Below the pieces are notes generated by a model that saw only the letters and a list, made by a program, of their open reading frames with translations, had not been told where the DNA came from and made no database searches. A DNA stretch of 40,242 nt, taken from the NCBI RefSeq assembly GCF_001612665.1, contig NZ_BDAX01000040.1:1-40242 (forward strand), in the 5' to 3' direction. Positions 15,021-23,288 of the stretch are shown piece by piece. Numbering within the stretch: position 1 is the first letter of the stretch; each line of letters begins with the position of its first letter. The DNA is from Nocardia alba NBRC 108234. Lineage in GTDB: Bacteria > Actinomycetota > Actinomycetes > Mycobacteriales > Mycobacteriaceae. The translations under genes were made by a program, and so were the position numbers.

Positions 15021-16748
15021 ATGCCACACACCGACTCCATCGTTTTCGGCGCCGCCGGGTTCATCGGGCGTTCGCTGGTCGCCGAATTGCTGCGCAACGG
15101 GAACACCGTCACCGCCGCCCTGCGCGCGGGCAGTCAGGATCGGTTGCGAACGTGGCTCGCCGGGCAGCATGTCGACATCGGCGGTTTGACCATCACCACC
15201 ACCGATATCGGCGAACCGGATCTCGCGCTGGGCGGCCCCGTCGACGGCGTCCGCGATGTGTACAACGCGGCCGCGCTGATGAAGTTCGGACTGGACGCGC
15301 AGGTCGCGCGTCGGGTCAATCTCGACGGGGCGGTGCACGTATTGGAATGGGCCGCACGGCAACCCGACCTGCGGCGAATCGTGCACATCACCGGCTATCG
15401 CGCCGCCGACGGCGGCGGCGAGCAGGACTACGGCAACGGCGCGTACGAGGCGTCCAAAGTCGAGGCCGACGGCCTGCTGCGCCGGATCGCGGACGCGCGT
15501 GAGATTCCGCTGACCATCGCCAATCCTGCCGGTGTGCTCGGACCCGGCCAGTACTTCGGGCTCTCCGACATCATCGACAATCTGTGGCAGGGCCGATTGC
15601 CCGCGCTGCCGGGCTCGGCCGATACCTTCGTTCCGGTGGTCGATCTCGACTACGTGGCCAGGTTCATCGTGGCGCTGCCCACCCAGCCCGATACCGTCGG
15701 CAGGTCCTTTCCGCTGCTGGATGCCGCGACTCCCACCCTGCCCGACCTGATTCGGCTCGTCGCGGACCATCTGCGTGTCGCCGCGCCGCGCTTCACGCTG
15801 CCGACCGCGCTGGTCCGTCGGCTGCCCCGGGCGGTGACCCATGCCGATCCCGAGGCGCTGTCGTTCCTCAGCAGCGATCGGTACGACACCAGCCACAGCG
15901 ATGTCATCGCACGGCGGCTCGGCATCAGCCATCCGCCGGTCGACGAACTACTCCGTACCTACGCCGACGGGATAGTCGCCGGCCGCAACGGCGCTGTACC
16001 ACCCACACCGACAGCCGGATTCCGGGACGGGACCTGGCTGACCGGCGAACGAACCGACCCGGAATACGTCCTGTTGCACGGCATTCCGCTCAATGGTGAC
16101 TCGTGGGCCGAGGTGATACGCGAGTTGAACGCCCCGGCGCTGGCCGCCGACCTCCCCGGACTCGGACGCTCGGCGGTGTCCGCGCGGCAGTTCGGTGACT
16201 GGATGGAGGAATTGATGGCGCCGGTGCGAACACGACCGGTCATCGTCGGTCATTCGTTGGGGACATGGGCCGCAATACAATTCGCGCTGCGTCATCCCGA
16301 CCGAGTGTCCAGGCTGGTGCTGATCGCGCCCGCCTTCCTCCAGCAGCCCGCCTCGCGGCTCACGGGTTCACCGATCGCCGCCGAGGTCGTCAAGCGAATG
16401 TCGGCCGCGACAATCGCTGCGCGACTCGGCATCCCGGAAGGACCCGCCCTCGCCTCCGCGCTCGCCGATCTGCGGCGACCCGGCGTCGCCCAGCGCACCT
16501 GGTCGGCCCTGCGCGCCGCCGGCGCCTCGCGAGACGAGCTCGCCGCCGCACTGACCCGGGTCACCGTTCCGGTCGACATCATCGTCGGATCCGACGATCC
16601 ACTGATCGAGTCGACCGATCGGCCGGTCACGACGATCACCGGCACCGGGCACTATCCGCAGCTGACCCATCCGGATCTGGTCGCGCGTTTCCTGCGTGGC
16701 GATTCGGTCTCCGCCGCGTCGCACCACCACACGACGAGCAGTAGCTAG
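15021..16748 (+). CDS. Fusion of extended SDR (epimerase/dehydratase-type) and alpha/beta hydrolase
   Basis: The 575-residue protein has two enzyme halves. Residues 1-320 form an NAD(P)-binding extended SDR: GAAGFIGR at 10-17 and the catalytic pair Tyr142/Lys146 in YEASK. Residues about 340-565 form an alpha/beta hydrolase: LLHGIPLNGDSW, nucleophile Ser412 in GHSLGT, acid Asp525 or Asp526 in VGSDDPL, and His544 in GTGHYPQ. All catalytic residues appear present in both halves. A His/Thr/Ser-rich tail ends the protein. The arrangement suggests coupled reduction/epimerisation and hydrolysis of one small-molecule substrate, perhaps aromatic given the regulator type; this is inference. A weak AGGG precedes the ATG. 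The operator at 14985 links it to the adjacent TetR. Confidence 0.85.
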   Translation: MPHTDSIVFGAAGFIGRSLVAELLRNGNTVTAALRAGSQDRLRTWLAGQHVDIGGLTITTTDIGEPDLALGGPVDGVRDVYNAAALMKFGLDAQVARRVNLDGAVHVLEWAARQPDLRRIVHITGYRAADGGGEQDYGNGAYEASKVEADGLLRRIADAREIPLTIANPAGVLGPGQYFGLSDIIDNLWQGRLPALPGSADTFVPVVDLDYVARFIVALPTQPDTVGRSFPLLDAATPTLPDLIRLVADHLRVAAPRFTLPTALVRRLPRAVTHADPEALSFLSSDRYDTSHSDVIARRLGISHPPVDELLRTYADGIVAGRNGAVPPTPTAGFRDGTWLTGERTDPEYVLLHGIPLNGDSWAEVIRELNAPALAADLPGLGRSAVSARQFGDWMEELMAPVRTRPVIVGHSLGTWAAIQFALRHPDRVSRLVLIAPAFLQQPASRLTGSPIAAEVVKRMSAATIAARLGIPEGPALASALADLRRPGVAQRTWSALRAAGASRDELAAALTRVTVPVDIIVGSDDPLIESTDRPVTTITGTGHYPQLTHPDLVARFLRGDSVSAASHHHTTSSS

Positions 16749-16812
16749 CGGAACCGGCTCGGGAGCAATCGATCTCGGACTTCGCGACGACCGACGGATC
16801 TGCCCGCGACAC

Positions 16813-18453
16813 TCATCCGGCCGGAGCCGCGAGTTCGATCCGGAGTGCGGGGTCGTTCACCATCTGCGGCGGCAGCGCGACGGACTCCTCGGTTCGCCAT
16901 CGTGCGTGCCAGCTGGGCACCCCACCGGGAAGATTCGGCTCTCTCGGGGTGGTGAGAAGTGGTAGGTCGAGGCGGGCCGAGGTGACGGTGACGGCGGCGT
17001 TCGTCGGCGTGTGCGACCACACGTCGTCGACCGCGTTGGTGATCCGGACACCGAGCCGATGGCCGGTGGCCAGGCGAGCGTCCTGCCAAAGCAGCCGGAT
17101 CTCGGATTCGGGGCGGACCGGGGCGATACCGCGGGTGATGACAGTGGCGCGTCCGTCCGGGGCGACATCGTAGAGCTCCAGTGCGACAGTCGCTTCCGGC
17201 GGTCCGGTGAGGGTCAGCGCGGCCCTCGCGCGGCCCGCGAGGTGCACCGGTTCGGTGACCGGCGCCGAGAGCGACCAGATTTCCCGATCCGCGCCGGGCA
17301 ACAGTCCACGGTCGTTGAAGGTACCGGTGCGCAGCGCGACCGATACGCGCCGAGAATCGGTGGGCGGCCATGCGGTTTCACTACGCCAACCACCGTCGAA
17401 CTGGCCGACGGTCACCGGCGGGCCCGGCACCTCCACATCGGCGCCCGCCACATGCCGGTCCAGGAAGGCGTAGAGCTCCGAGGCGAACTGGGGTGTGCCG
17501 CACTTCTCGCGGCAGTCCGAGTGGCCCCACTGCCCGAACCAGGCGCGATGCTCACCGGGACCTCTGGCCTCCCATGCCTCGATGATGCGGTCGGCGCGCG
17601 TGTTGGAGTCGAGGAAGCTCTGGCCGAGGAACATCGGGGTGGTGGTGCCGCGGACGGCCTCCACCATGTCGCGTTCGCGCCAGTTCGGGTCGGCGCCGTT
17701 GTGGTCGGTGGTGAGAGCGAGGTAGCGAGCGGCACAGTCCTGGGTCATCTGGACGGCATTGGCTCTGTACTCGTCGCTGTCGGCGGGGTGGCCGGGGGTA
17801 GAGGCGATGGCCAGGTGTTCGGCGCCCGCGGTGTCGGCGGGGCGGATACCGTCGTCGGTCAACGGTTTTCCGCCGAACTTCCACGCCGTGCCCTGCATAT
17901 AGAGGTACGAGTACGGATCGACGACCGGTTCGAACGCCGCCACCGCGGCCAACCCCTTCGGTTTCGCGGCCAGCGCCATCATCCCGGTCCATCCCTCATA
18001 GGACGTGCCGACCACCCCGACCCGCCCCGTCGACCACGGCCTGCTCGCCGCCCACTCCACCGCCGCCGCCACATCCGAGCGCTCCCCCGGGCCACCGAAA
18101 TCCGGGCATCCGTTGGACCCGCCGAATCCGCGCAGATCGACGATCACATACGTGTACCCGGCCCGCAGTGCCCACTCGACCGGCAGGTTGTCGGTCGAGG
18201 GCCCGCCACCCGGCCGTGGCTGGGACAGGTACGCCAGATGCGCCCGATACGGACTGGCCGTGAGCAGCACCGGCGTTCGCGCGTCGGCGGCCATACCCGG
18301 CGGGCGCAGGACATCGGCGTGCAGCCGAGTCCCGTCGGGCGCGGTCAGATACTCCTGCGTCCAGGTGAACGCCACATTCACCGGTTCAGCCGTCGCCGGC
18401 GTCGTCATCGCGAGCACCAACGCCACACCGGCCACCACAACACCCCATCGCAC
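16813..18453 (-). CDS. Secreted CocE/NonD-family alpha/beta hydrolase (S15-type)
   Basis: The 546-residue protein has a Sec signal peptide (cleavage after TPATA, about residue 22), an alpha/beta-hydrolase domain and the C-terminal jelly-roll domain typical of the X-Pro dipeptidyl-peptidase/cocaine-esterase family. Nucleophile Ser151 lies in GTSYEGW, preceded by DLRGFGGSNG; Asp is probably in FLDSNTRADR and His in WGHSDC. These enzymes cleave esters, amides or acyl-peptides outside the cell; the substrate is unknown. A hairpin at 18489-18506 separates it from the SDR gene on the same strand, so it probably has its own promoter. It is convergent with the fusion gene, 64 bases apart. Confidence 0.87.
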   Translation of the reverse strand: MRWGVVVAGVALVLAMTTPATAEPVNVAFTWTQEYLTAPDGTRLHADVLRPPGMAADARTPVLLTASPYRAHLAYLSQPRPGGGPSTDNLPVEWALRAGYTYVIVDLRGFGGSNGCPDFGGPGERSDVAAAVEWAASRPWSTGRVGVVGTSYEGWTGMMALAAKPKGLAAVAAFEPVVDPYSYLYMQGTAWKFGGKPLTDDGIRPADTAGAEHLAIASTPGHPADSDEYRANAVQMTQDCAARYLALTTDHNGADPNWRERDMVEAVRGTTTPMFLGQSFLDSNTRADRIIEAWEARGPGEHRAWFGQWGHSDCREKCGTPQFASELYAFLDRHVAGADVEVPGPPVTVGQFDGGWRSETAWPPTDSRRVSVALRTGTFNDRGLLPGADREIWSLSAPVTEPVHLAGRARAALTLTGPPEATVALELYDVAPDGRATVITRGIAPVRPESEIRLLWQDARLATGHRLGVRITNAVDDVWSHTPTNAAVTVTSARLDLPLLTTPREPNLPGGVPSWHARWRTEESVALPPQMVNDPALRIELAAPAG

Positions 18454-18488
18454 CCCCGGACTATCGCCGGTCCCGGCCGCGTCGTCCA

Positions 18489-18506
18489 GCCCCGATTATC
18501 CGGGGC
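18489..18506 (-). terminator. Hairpin after the SDR gene
   Basis: GCCCCG and CGGGGC arms around ATTATC form a compact 6-bp stem 11 bases beyond the stop of the leftward SDR gene. There is no U-tract, as is common for actinobacterial terminators. Confidence 0.4.
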
Positions 18507-18516
18507 GTGTCGCCGG

Positions 18517-19425
18517 TCAGTGATCCGCTCGCGCATCCAGTTCGGCGAGCAATTCCAGACTGTCTCGGTAGAGCGCCTGCTGCGCCTGTTCATCGTAGGA
18601 CGCCACCGAGGATCGAACCGGCTTGCGGCCCACTAGATACTCACCGGTGATCTGCGCGCGTTCCGGTGCGGCGACGAACCACGCGAGATCCGCGCCGGAC
18701 CCACGCGGCGTGCGAACACCGGGGAGTACGACAAGGGCGCGGGCGATCGTCTTCCAGCCGATTCGCTGAACAGCACTGGCGTCCCTGGCCAAACCGGTTC
18801 CGGGCATCAGACCTGGGTCGAACGCGTTCACGGTGATGTCGCGGGGGGCCAACTCGCGAGCGAGATGGTAGGAGGTCTGGAGGTTCGCCAACTTCGAGGT
18901 GGTGTAGCAGCGGCGAGCGTCGCGCTGCGCGGATTCGGTCGGCGGTGGCGGGTAGGCGAGTTCGCGGGCGGTGGCGCGCAGTGGGTGCGGCATCCCGGTG
19001 AGCTGGTCGGGATCATGCGTGCCCGAGGACACCAGGATGATCCGCGCGGGTGCGGTGAAGTGGTCGAGCAGGTCGAGAATGAGGCCGAGATGGCCCAGGT
19101 GATTGGTAGCGAAAGTCGCCTCCATGCCGTCCGCGGTAAGGGCCCGGCGGGTGAACTGCACGCCCGCGTTGCAGACCAGGCCGGCCAGCGGCGGCAGGTC
19201 GGCGGCGACGAGTTCGGCGACGAACGCACCCACCGACCGACGTGAGGACAGATCGAGTGCCATGCCGTGCGCACCGATGGTCGCGGCTGTCTCCCGAGTT
19301 CGATTCGCCTCACGACCGGTGATCACCACGGTGTTGTGTGGGTCACGCGCGAGGTTCCTGGCGCATTCGTAACCGAGCCCGCTCGTGCCGCCGGTGATCA
19401 CGATTGTTCTGTCACTTGATGTCAT
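18517..19425 (-). CDS. Short-chain dehydrogenase/reductase
   Basis: The 302-residue SDR has the cofactor loop TGGTSGLG at 11-18, NAG at 86-88, NHLGHLGL at 108-115 and the catalytic Ser133/134-Tyr174-Lys178 set in YTTSK. It resembles retinol-dehydrogenase/protochlorophyllide-reductase-like SDRs with a long substrate loop (about 135-170). The substrate is unknown. ATG 19425 is chosen for a normal SDR N-terminus; the frame extends to 19455. It is divergent from a TetR gene with only 44 bases between the starts, so that regulator probably controls it. Confidence 0.85.
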   Translation of the reverse strand: MTSSDRTIVITGGTSGLGYECARNLARDPHNTVVITGREANRTRETAATIGAHGMALDLSSRRSVGAFVAELVAADLPPLAGLVCNAGVQFTRRALTADGMEATFATNHLGHLGLILDLLDHFTAPARIILVSSGTHDPDQLTGMPHPLRATARELAYPPPPTESAQRDARRCYTTSKLANLQTSYHLARELAPRDITVNAFDPGLMPGTGLARDASAVQRIGWKTIARALVVLPGVRTPRGSGADLAWFVAAPERAQITGEYLVGRKPVRSSVASYDEQAQQALYRDSLELLAELDARADH

Positions 19426-19426
19426 A

Positions 19427-19454
19427 TGGCACAGTCTGCCATCTTGTGCGCACA
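19427..19454. promoter_or_regulatory. Candidate operators between divergent SDR and tetR genes
   Basis: The 44-base gap holds TGGCA/TGCCA arms (19427-19441) and the perfect palindrome TGTGCGCACA (19445-19454). One or both may bind the adjacent TetR. ACAGT (19431) and ACTGT (19461) form a wider inverted pair around the second. Confidence 0.42.
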
Positions 19455-19469
19455 TGCGACACTGTTTCG

Positions 19470-20057
19470 ATGTCGCTGCGGGATCTCAAACGGGAACGGA
19501 CCAGGCGATCCATCGTCGATACCGCATTCCGGCTGTTCGCCGAACGAGGCTTCGACGGCGTCACCGTCGCCGAGATCGCGGCAGCCGCGGAAGTCGGCAC
19601 CCGCACGCTGCATCGCTACTTCACCAGCAAGGAAGAGTTGGTCTTCCCCGAGGACGACGATCTGCGTGCCGACCTGGCCCGACTTCTCGCCGAACGCCCC
19701 GCGGGTGAACACCCCGAAACCACCCTCGCCGTCGTTATCACGCCCCTGATCAGCAGGTTCGGCGGTGAACAACTCACCAGGGCACGCACCCGCGACGCCC
19801 TGATCACCGCCACCCCAGCCCTGCGAGCCCGCGACCTGGCCAAGCAGGCCGCCGTGGAACAGCTCATCGAACACCACCTGGCCCGCCAGTTGGGCGTCGC
19901 CGTCGACAGCGACGTTCGCCCGGCCCTCTGGGCGAAGATCGGCATGGCGTGCTTCTTCTCCGCGTACCGCGTCTGGCTCCACACGGGCGGCGACCTCGCC
20001 CACCACCTGACCGACGCCCGCACGGCGCTGGCCGAAACTATCCCTCGACACAGTTGA
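19470..20057 (+). CDS. TetR/AcrR-family regulator
   Basis: A 195-residue repressor. The N-terminal HTH domain reads TRRSIVDTAFRLFAERGF then VTVAEIAAAAEVGTRTLHRYF (about residues 10-50), typical of AcrR/TetR proteins. The ligand domain gives no close hint of an effector. ATG 19470 gives the standard N-terminus; the frame is open from 19404. Divergent orientation to the SDR gene and the palindromes between them suggest local repression of both genes. Confidence 0.88.
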   Translation: MSLRDLKRERTRRSIVDTAFRLFAERGFDGVTVAEIAAAAEVGTRTLHRYFTSKEELVFPEDDDLRADLARLLAERPAGEHPETTLAVVITPLISRFGGEQLTRARTRDALITATPALRARDLAKQAAVEQLIEHHLARQLGVAVDSDVRPALWAKIGMACFFSAYRVWLHTGGDLAHHLTDARTALAETIPRHS

Positions 20058-20086
20058 CGCCACCGCCCGAACTGGCCCGGATACGC

Positions 20087-20126
20087 GAAATCGCCCGCCC
20101 CACGAACACGTGGGACGGGCGATTTC
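20087..20126. terminator. Strong bidirectional hairpin between tetR and glnA1
   Basis: An 18-base arm (20087-20104) pairs with 20109-20126 around the loop AACA with a single G-U-type mismatch. It lies between the ends of the convergent tetR and glnA1 genes. No long U-tract is present; stem length alone makes termination likely. Confidence 0.75.
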
Positions 20127-20170
20127 GGTAGTGCTACTGCGTAACCCGCAGTTCAGAGCCGAGGTACGAC

Positions 20171-21607
20171 TTAGACGTCGTAGTACAGCTCGAACTCGTA
20201 GGGGTGCGGACGCAGGTTGACCGGCGCGATTTCGTTGTCGCGCTTGAGCTGGATCCAGGTCTCGATGAGGTCAGGCGTGAAGACGTTGCCCTCGGTGAGG
20301 TAGTCGTGATCCGACTCGAGACGGTCGATGACCGTGGCCAGGCTGGTGGGGGCCTGGGGGATGTTCTTGGCCTCCTCCGGCGGGAGCTCGTAGAGGTCCT
20401 TGTCGACGGGGGCCAGCGGCTCGATCTTGTTCTTGATGCCGTCCAGGCCCGCCATCATCATGGCGGCGAAGGCCAGGTACGGGTTGCCCGAGGAGTCCGG
20501 CGCGCGGAACTCGATGCGCTTGGCCTTCGGGTTGTTGCCCGTCACCGGGATACGCACGGCAGCCGAGCGGTTGCGCTGCGAGTACACCAGGTTGATGGGG
20601 GCCTCGTAGCCCGGCACCAGACGGTGGTAGGAGTTGACGGTCGGGTTGGTGAACGCCAGCAGCGACGGGGCGTGGTGCAGGATGCCGCCGATGTAGTGAC
20701 GCGCCAGATCCGACAGGCCGCCGTAGCCGGCCTCGTCGTGGAACAGCGGCTTGCCGTCCTTCCACAGCGACTGGTGCACGTGCATGCCCGAGCCGTTGTC
20801 GCCGAAGAGGGGCTTCGGCATGAAGGTGACAGACTTGCCTTCCTGCCACGCGGTGTTCTTCACGATGTACTTGAACAGCTGCAGGTCGTCCGCCGCCGAG
20901 AGCAGCGTGCCGAACTTGTAGTTGATCTCGGCCTGACCGGCGGTGCCGACCTCGTGGTGGCCACGCTCGAGCTCGAAGCCCGCGTTCTGCAGGTTGGTCG
21001 AGATCTTGTCGCGCAGGTCGACGTAGTGGTCGTACGGGGCGACGGGGAAGTAACCGCCCTTGTTGCGGACCTTGTAGCCGAGGTTGCGGCTGCCGTCCGG
21101 GTTGAACTCCTTGCCGGTGTTCCACGAGCCGGAGACGGACTCGATCTCGTAGAACGAGCCGTTCATGCCGGAGCCGTAACGGACGCCGTCGAAGATGTAG
21201 AACTCGGCCTCGGCACCGAAGTAGGCGGTGTCGGCGATACCGGTCGAACGCAGGTACTCCTCCGCCTTGCGCGCGATGTTGCGCGGGTCGCGGGAGTAGG
21301 CCTCACGGGTGAACGGGTCGTGCACGAAGAAGTTCAGGTTGAGCGTCTTGGCGGCACGGAACGGGTCGATCCGGGCGGTGCTGAAGTCGGGGAGCAGGAG
21401 CATGTCCGACTCGTCGATCGACTGGAAGCCACGCACCGAGGAGCCGTCGAACGCCAGACCCTCTTCCGCCAGGTCGGCGGTGAACGCCTTGGCCGGGATC
21501 GAGAAGTGCTGCTGGACGCCGGGCAGGTCGGAGAAGCGGATATCGACGTATTCGATGTCCTCTTCCTTGATGTACTGGATGACCTCTTCGGCCGTGCTGA
21601 ACGTCAC
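20171..21607 (-). CDS. glnA1: Glutamine synthetase type I-beta, adenylylatable
   Basis: The 478-residue dodecameric enzyme makes glutamine from glutamate, ammonia and ATP. GS motifs are FDGSSVRGF, the Glu pair in FGAEAEFYIF, GQAEINYKFGTL, the KP..GDNGSGMHVHQS ATP block and NRSAAVRIP. Tyr406 in KDLYELPPEE is the adenylylation site used by GlnE, encoded at 33029. The GTG start at 21607 has AAGGAG six bases upstream. An upstream GlnR-like box (21720-21757) suggests nitrogen-dependent transcription. Downstream is a strong hairpin. The divergent RDD gene begins 287 bases away. Confidence 0.97.
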   Translation of the reverse strand: MTFSTAEEVIQYIKEEDIEYVDIRFSDLPGVQQHFSIPAKAFTADLAEEGLAFDGSSVRGFQSIDESDMLLLPDFSTARIDPFRAAKTLNLNFFVHDPFTREAYSRDPRNIARKAEEYLRSTGIADTAYFGAEAEFYIFDGVRYGSGMNGSFYEIESVSGSWNTGKEFNPDGSRNLGYKVRNKGGYFPVAPYDHYVDLRDKISTNLQNAGFELERGHHEVGTAGQAEINYKFGTLLSAADDLQLFKYIVKNTAWQEGKSVTFMPKPLFGDNGSGMHVHQSLWKDGKPLFHDEAGYGGLSDLARHYIGGILHHAPSLLAFTNPTVNSYHRLVPGYEAPINLVYSQRNRSAAVRIPVTGNNPKAKRIEFRAPDSSGNPYLAFAAMMMAGLDGIKNKIEPLAPVDKDLYELPPEEAKNIPQAPTSLATVIDRLESDHDYLTEGNVFTPDLIETWIQLKRDNEIAPVNLRPHPYEFELYYDV

Positions 21608-21719
21608 TTGCTCTCCTTACGAATCGGTTCCCAGCCAGTCGCGATGCTGGCCCTTTCGAACGACCTGCGCGCAGTCGCTACGAAGGGGTTCGTCGCGACC
21701 TGACGCTAAGGACGCGGTG

Positions 21720-21757
21720 TTTCCCAACAGTCAAGGCTATGTTTCGCCAGTGTTACG
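21720..21757 (-). promoter_or_regulatory. GlnR-type binding site upstream of glnA1
   Basis: Read on the minus strand the site is GTAAC-n6-GAAAC-n6-TTGAC-n6-GAAAA. The actinobacterial GlnR consensus is gTnAc-n6-GaAAc repeated, so four half-elements occur at the exact 11-base periodicity, with one base off in the last and a T for G in the third. It ends 112 bases before the glnA1 GTG, a suitable place for activation. Confidence 0.65.
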
Positions 21758-21882
21758 CGAGCCGGATGCCTGGGTGATGTCAGCCATCCGGGCGCGATCT
21801 CCACGCTAATCCTGCCATCCGCGCGATCCCGCGCTGACGTGACCTCCATTAATGCGGTCGTGGGCGGCCGATCGCGCGCCAC

Positions 21883-21888
21883 TATCCT
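21883..21888 (+). promoter_or_regulatory. -10 element of a probable leaderless RDD gene
   Basis: TATCCT fits the actinobacterial TANNNT -10 pattern and ends six bases before the ATG at 21895, so transcription would begin at or next to the start codon. No ribosome-binding site is seen. Confidence 0.45.
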
Positions 21889-21894
21889 GGTCCC

Positions 21895-22350
21895 ATGGCG
21901 CGTATAACCGGCACATGGCTCTCCGGATCCCCGGGCGAACCCGGCGACTCGGAAATCTCCGGCTACCCCGGTGAGCTCTACGGGCTGCCGCGCGAGGGAG
22001 CGGGCTCGCTCGCCCCGACGTGGCGCCGTGTCGTCGCGCTGTTCATCGACTGGTTCATCGCGGTCGGGATCGCCGCGGTGATCACTCGCAGCTTCGTGTC
22101 GTCGTCGGTGCCGCTGCTGGTGTGGTTCGTGGTCGGCGTGGCGGCGGTGACCCTGTTCGGGTTCACGCCGGGCCAGTACTTCATGAAGCTTCGGGTGCTG
22201 CGGATCGACGCTCCGGTCGCGGTGGGATTCGTGCGCGCGCTGGCCAGGCAGCTGCTGCTGGTGTTCGTGGTGCCCGCGCTGTTCACCGATGCCGACGGGC
22301 GCGGCATGCACGACCGGGCCACGGGGACGTCGCTGGTCAACGCTCGCTGA
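21895..22350 (+). CDS. RDD-family membrane protein
   Basis: The 151-residue protein has a short cytoplasmic N-terminus, then APTWRRVVALFIDWFIAVGIAAVI with the Arg/Asp pair that defines RDD proteins, a second span (PLLVWFVVGVAAVTLFGF), the family block TPGQYFMKLRVLRID, and a final HDRATGTSLV. The function is unknown; transport or membrane-regulation roles are suggested for other members. It sits between glnA1 and a DUF4191 gene, as in mycobacteria (Rv2219A-like). Confidence 0.85.
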   Translation: MARITGTWLSGSPGEPGDSEISGYPGELYGLPREGAGSLAPTWRRVVALFIDWFIAVGIAAVITRSFVSSSVPLLVWFVVGVAAVTLFGFTPGQYFMKLRVLRIDAPVAVGFVRALARQLLLVFVVPALFTDADGRGMHDRATGTSLVNAR

Positions 22351-22384
22351 GCTGTCCGGGCCACGCCCGGGTCGACAAACGCCG

Positions 22385-22418
22385 CGAGCCCGTCACCTGC
22401 GATCAGGTGACGGGCTCG
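22385..22418. terminator. Bidirectional hairpin between RDD and DUF4191 genes
   Basis: Perfect 14-base arms (22385-22398 and 22405-22418) flank the loop GCGATC between two convergent genes. The stem is long and GC-rich, without a U-tract. Confidence 0.75.
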
Positions 22419-22434
22419 CCGACGATAGTGCGGA

Positions 22435-23178
22435 TCAGCGACGACGGATCGCGCGCTGCATGCCCTTCATCTTCGCGCCGGGGGGCATCGGCCCCTTCGG
22501 CATCGCGGGACCGCTGCGCGAGCTCAGGGCCGTGAGCCTGCCCTCGATCTGGTCGATCCGCTTGACGTCGATGTTGCGCGGCAGCTTGGTGAGGTATTTC
22601 TGCAGCTCCTTGAGCGGAGTCTGGCCTTCCTCGTTGCCGACGATCACTTCGTAGATGGGGGTGTCACCGACCAGGCGGGCGGTGCGCTTCTTCTCCTGCG
22701 CGATGAGCGAGCGGACCCGCTGCGGCGAACCCTCGGCGACGAAGATCACCCCGGGCAGACCGATCACGCGGTGCACGGCATCGAGCTGGGTGGTCGCGGC
22801 GACGCCGTTGGCGACCCGCCACTTCCCTTGGAGGTTCTCCAGCACCCACGCCGCGGCGCCCGCCTGACCCTCGGCCTTGCGGTACACGTTCTTCTGCACG
22901 CGGCGCCCGAACAGGATGAATGCCAGCAGCACACCCAGCAGCAGACCCAGCGGCAGCAGGAACCACTGCATGTCGAAGATCAGCCCGATGAGGAAGAAGA
23001 CCACCGTGGTGCCGACCAGCGCGCCGATCATCAGCGGCAGCAGCGCCTTGTCTTCCTTGCGCTGCATGTTGAACGCCTGCCACAACTGCTGACGACGCTC
23101 ACGTGATGCCTGCTTACGGGCCGCTTTAGCCGCGGCCCTGGCTTCCTTCGACGGCTTGCCGCCCTTGCCTCCTGCCAT
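22435..23178 (-). CDS. DUF4191 membrane protein (Rv2219-like)
   Basis: The 247-residue protein begins with a very basic Lys/Arg-rich stretch (1-30), followed by two membrane spans (about 47-67 and 71-92) with a short periplasmic turn, and a cytoplasmic domain (IFVAEGSPQRVRSLIAQEKKRTARLVGDTPIYEVIVG) ending in a basic, proline/methionine-rich tail. This matches the conserved actinobacterial DUF4191 family, function unknown. In mycobacteria it follows lipA; here an M20 peptidase gene is divergent from it, 110 bases away. Confidence 0.85.
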   Translation of the reverse strand: MAGGKGGKPSKEARAAAKAARKQASRERRQQLWQAFNMQRKEDKALLPLMIGALVGTTVVFFLIGLIFDMQWFLLPLGLLLGVLLAFILFGRRVQKNVYRKAEGQAGAAAWVLENLQGKWRVANGVAATTQLDAVHRVIGLPGVIFVAEGSPQRVRSLIAQEKKRTARLVGDTPIYEVIVGNEEGQTPLKELQKYLTKLPRNIDVKRIDQIEGRLTALSSRSGPAMPKGPMPPGAKMKGMQRAIRRR

Positions 23179-23288
23179 GCTGCCAGCTTAGATGGCGTGC
23201 CGCCGACGCGTCTGACCGCATCACGCGGTGCGATGATCGCGGCGTTTCGCCGACGTTCGACGGGCGCGGGCCCTCGCCACGGGCCACA

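Noticed and set aside
20204..21703. A 499-codon plus-strand open frame antisense to glnA1
   Set aside because: The glnA1 gene is unambiguous; the antisense translation has the Val/Gly/Arg bias of a shadow frame.
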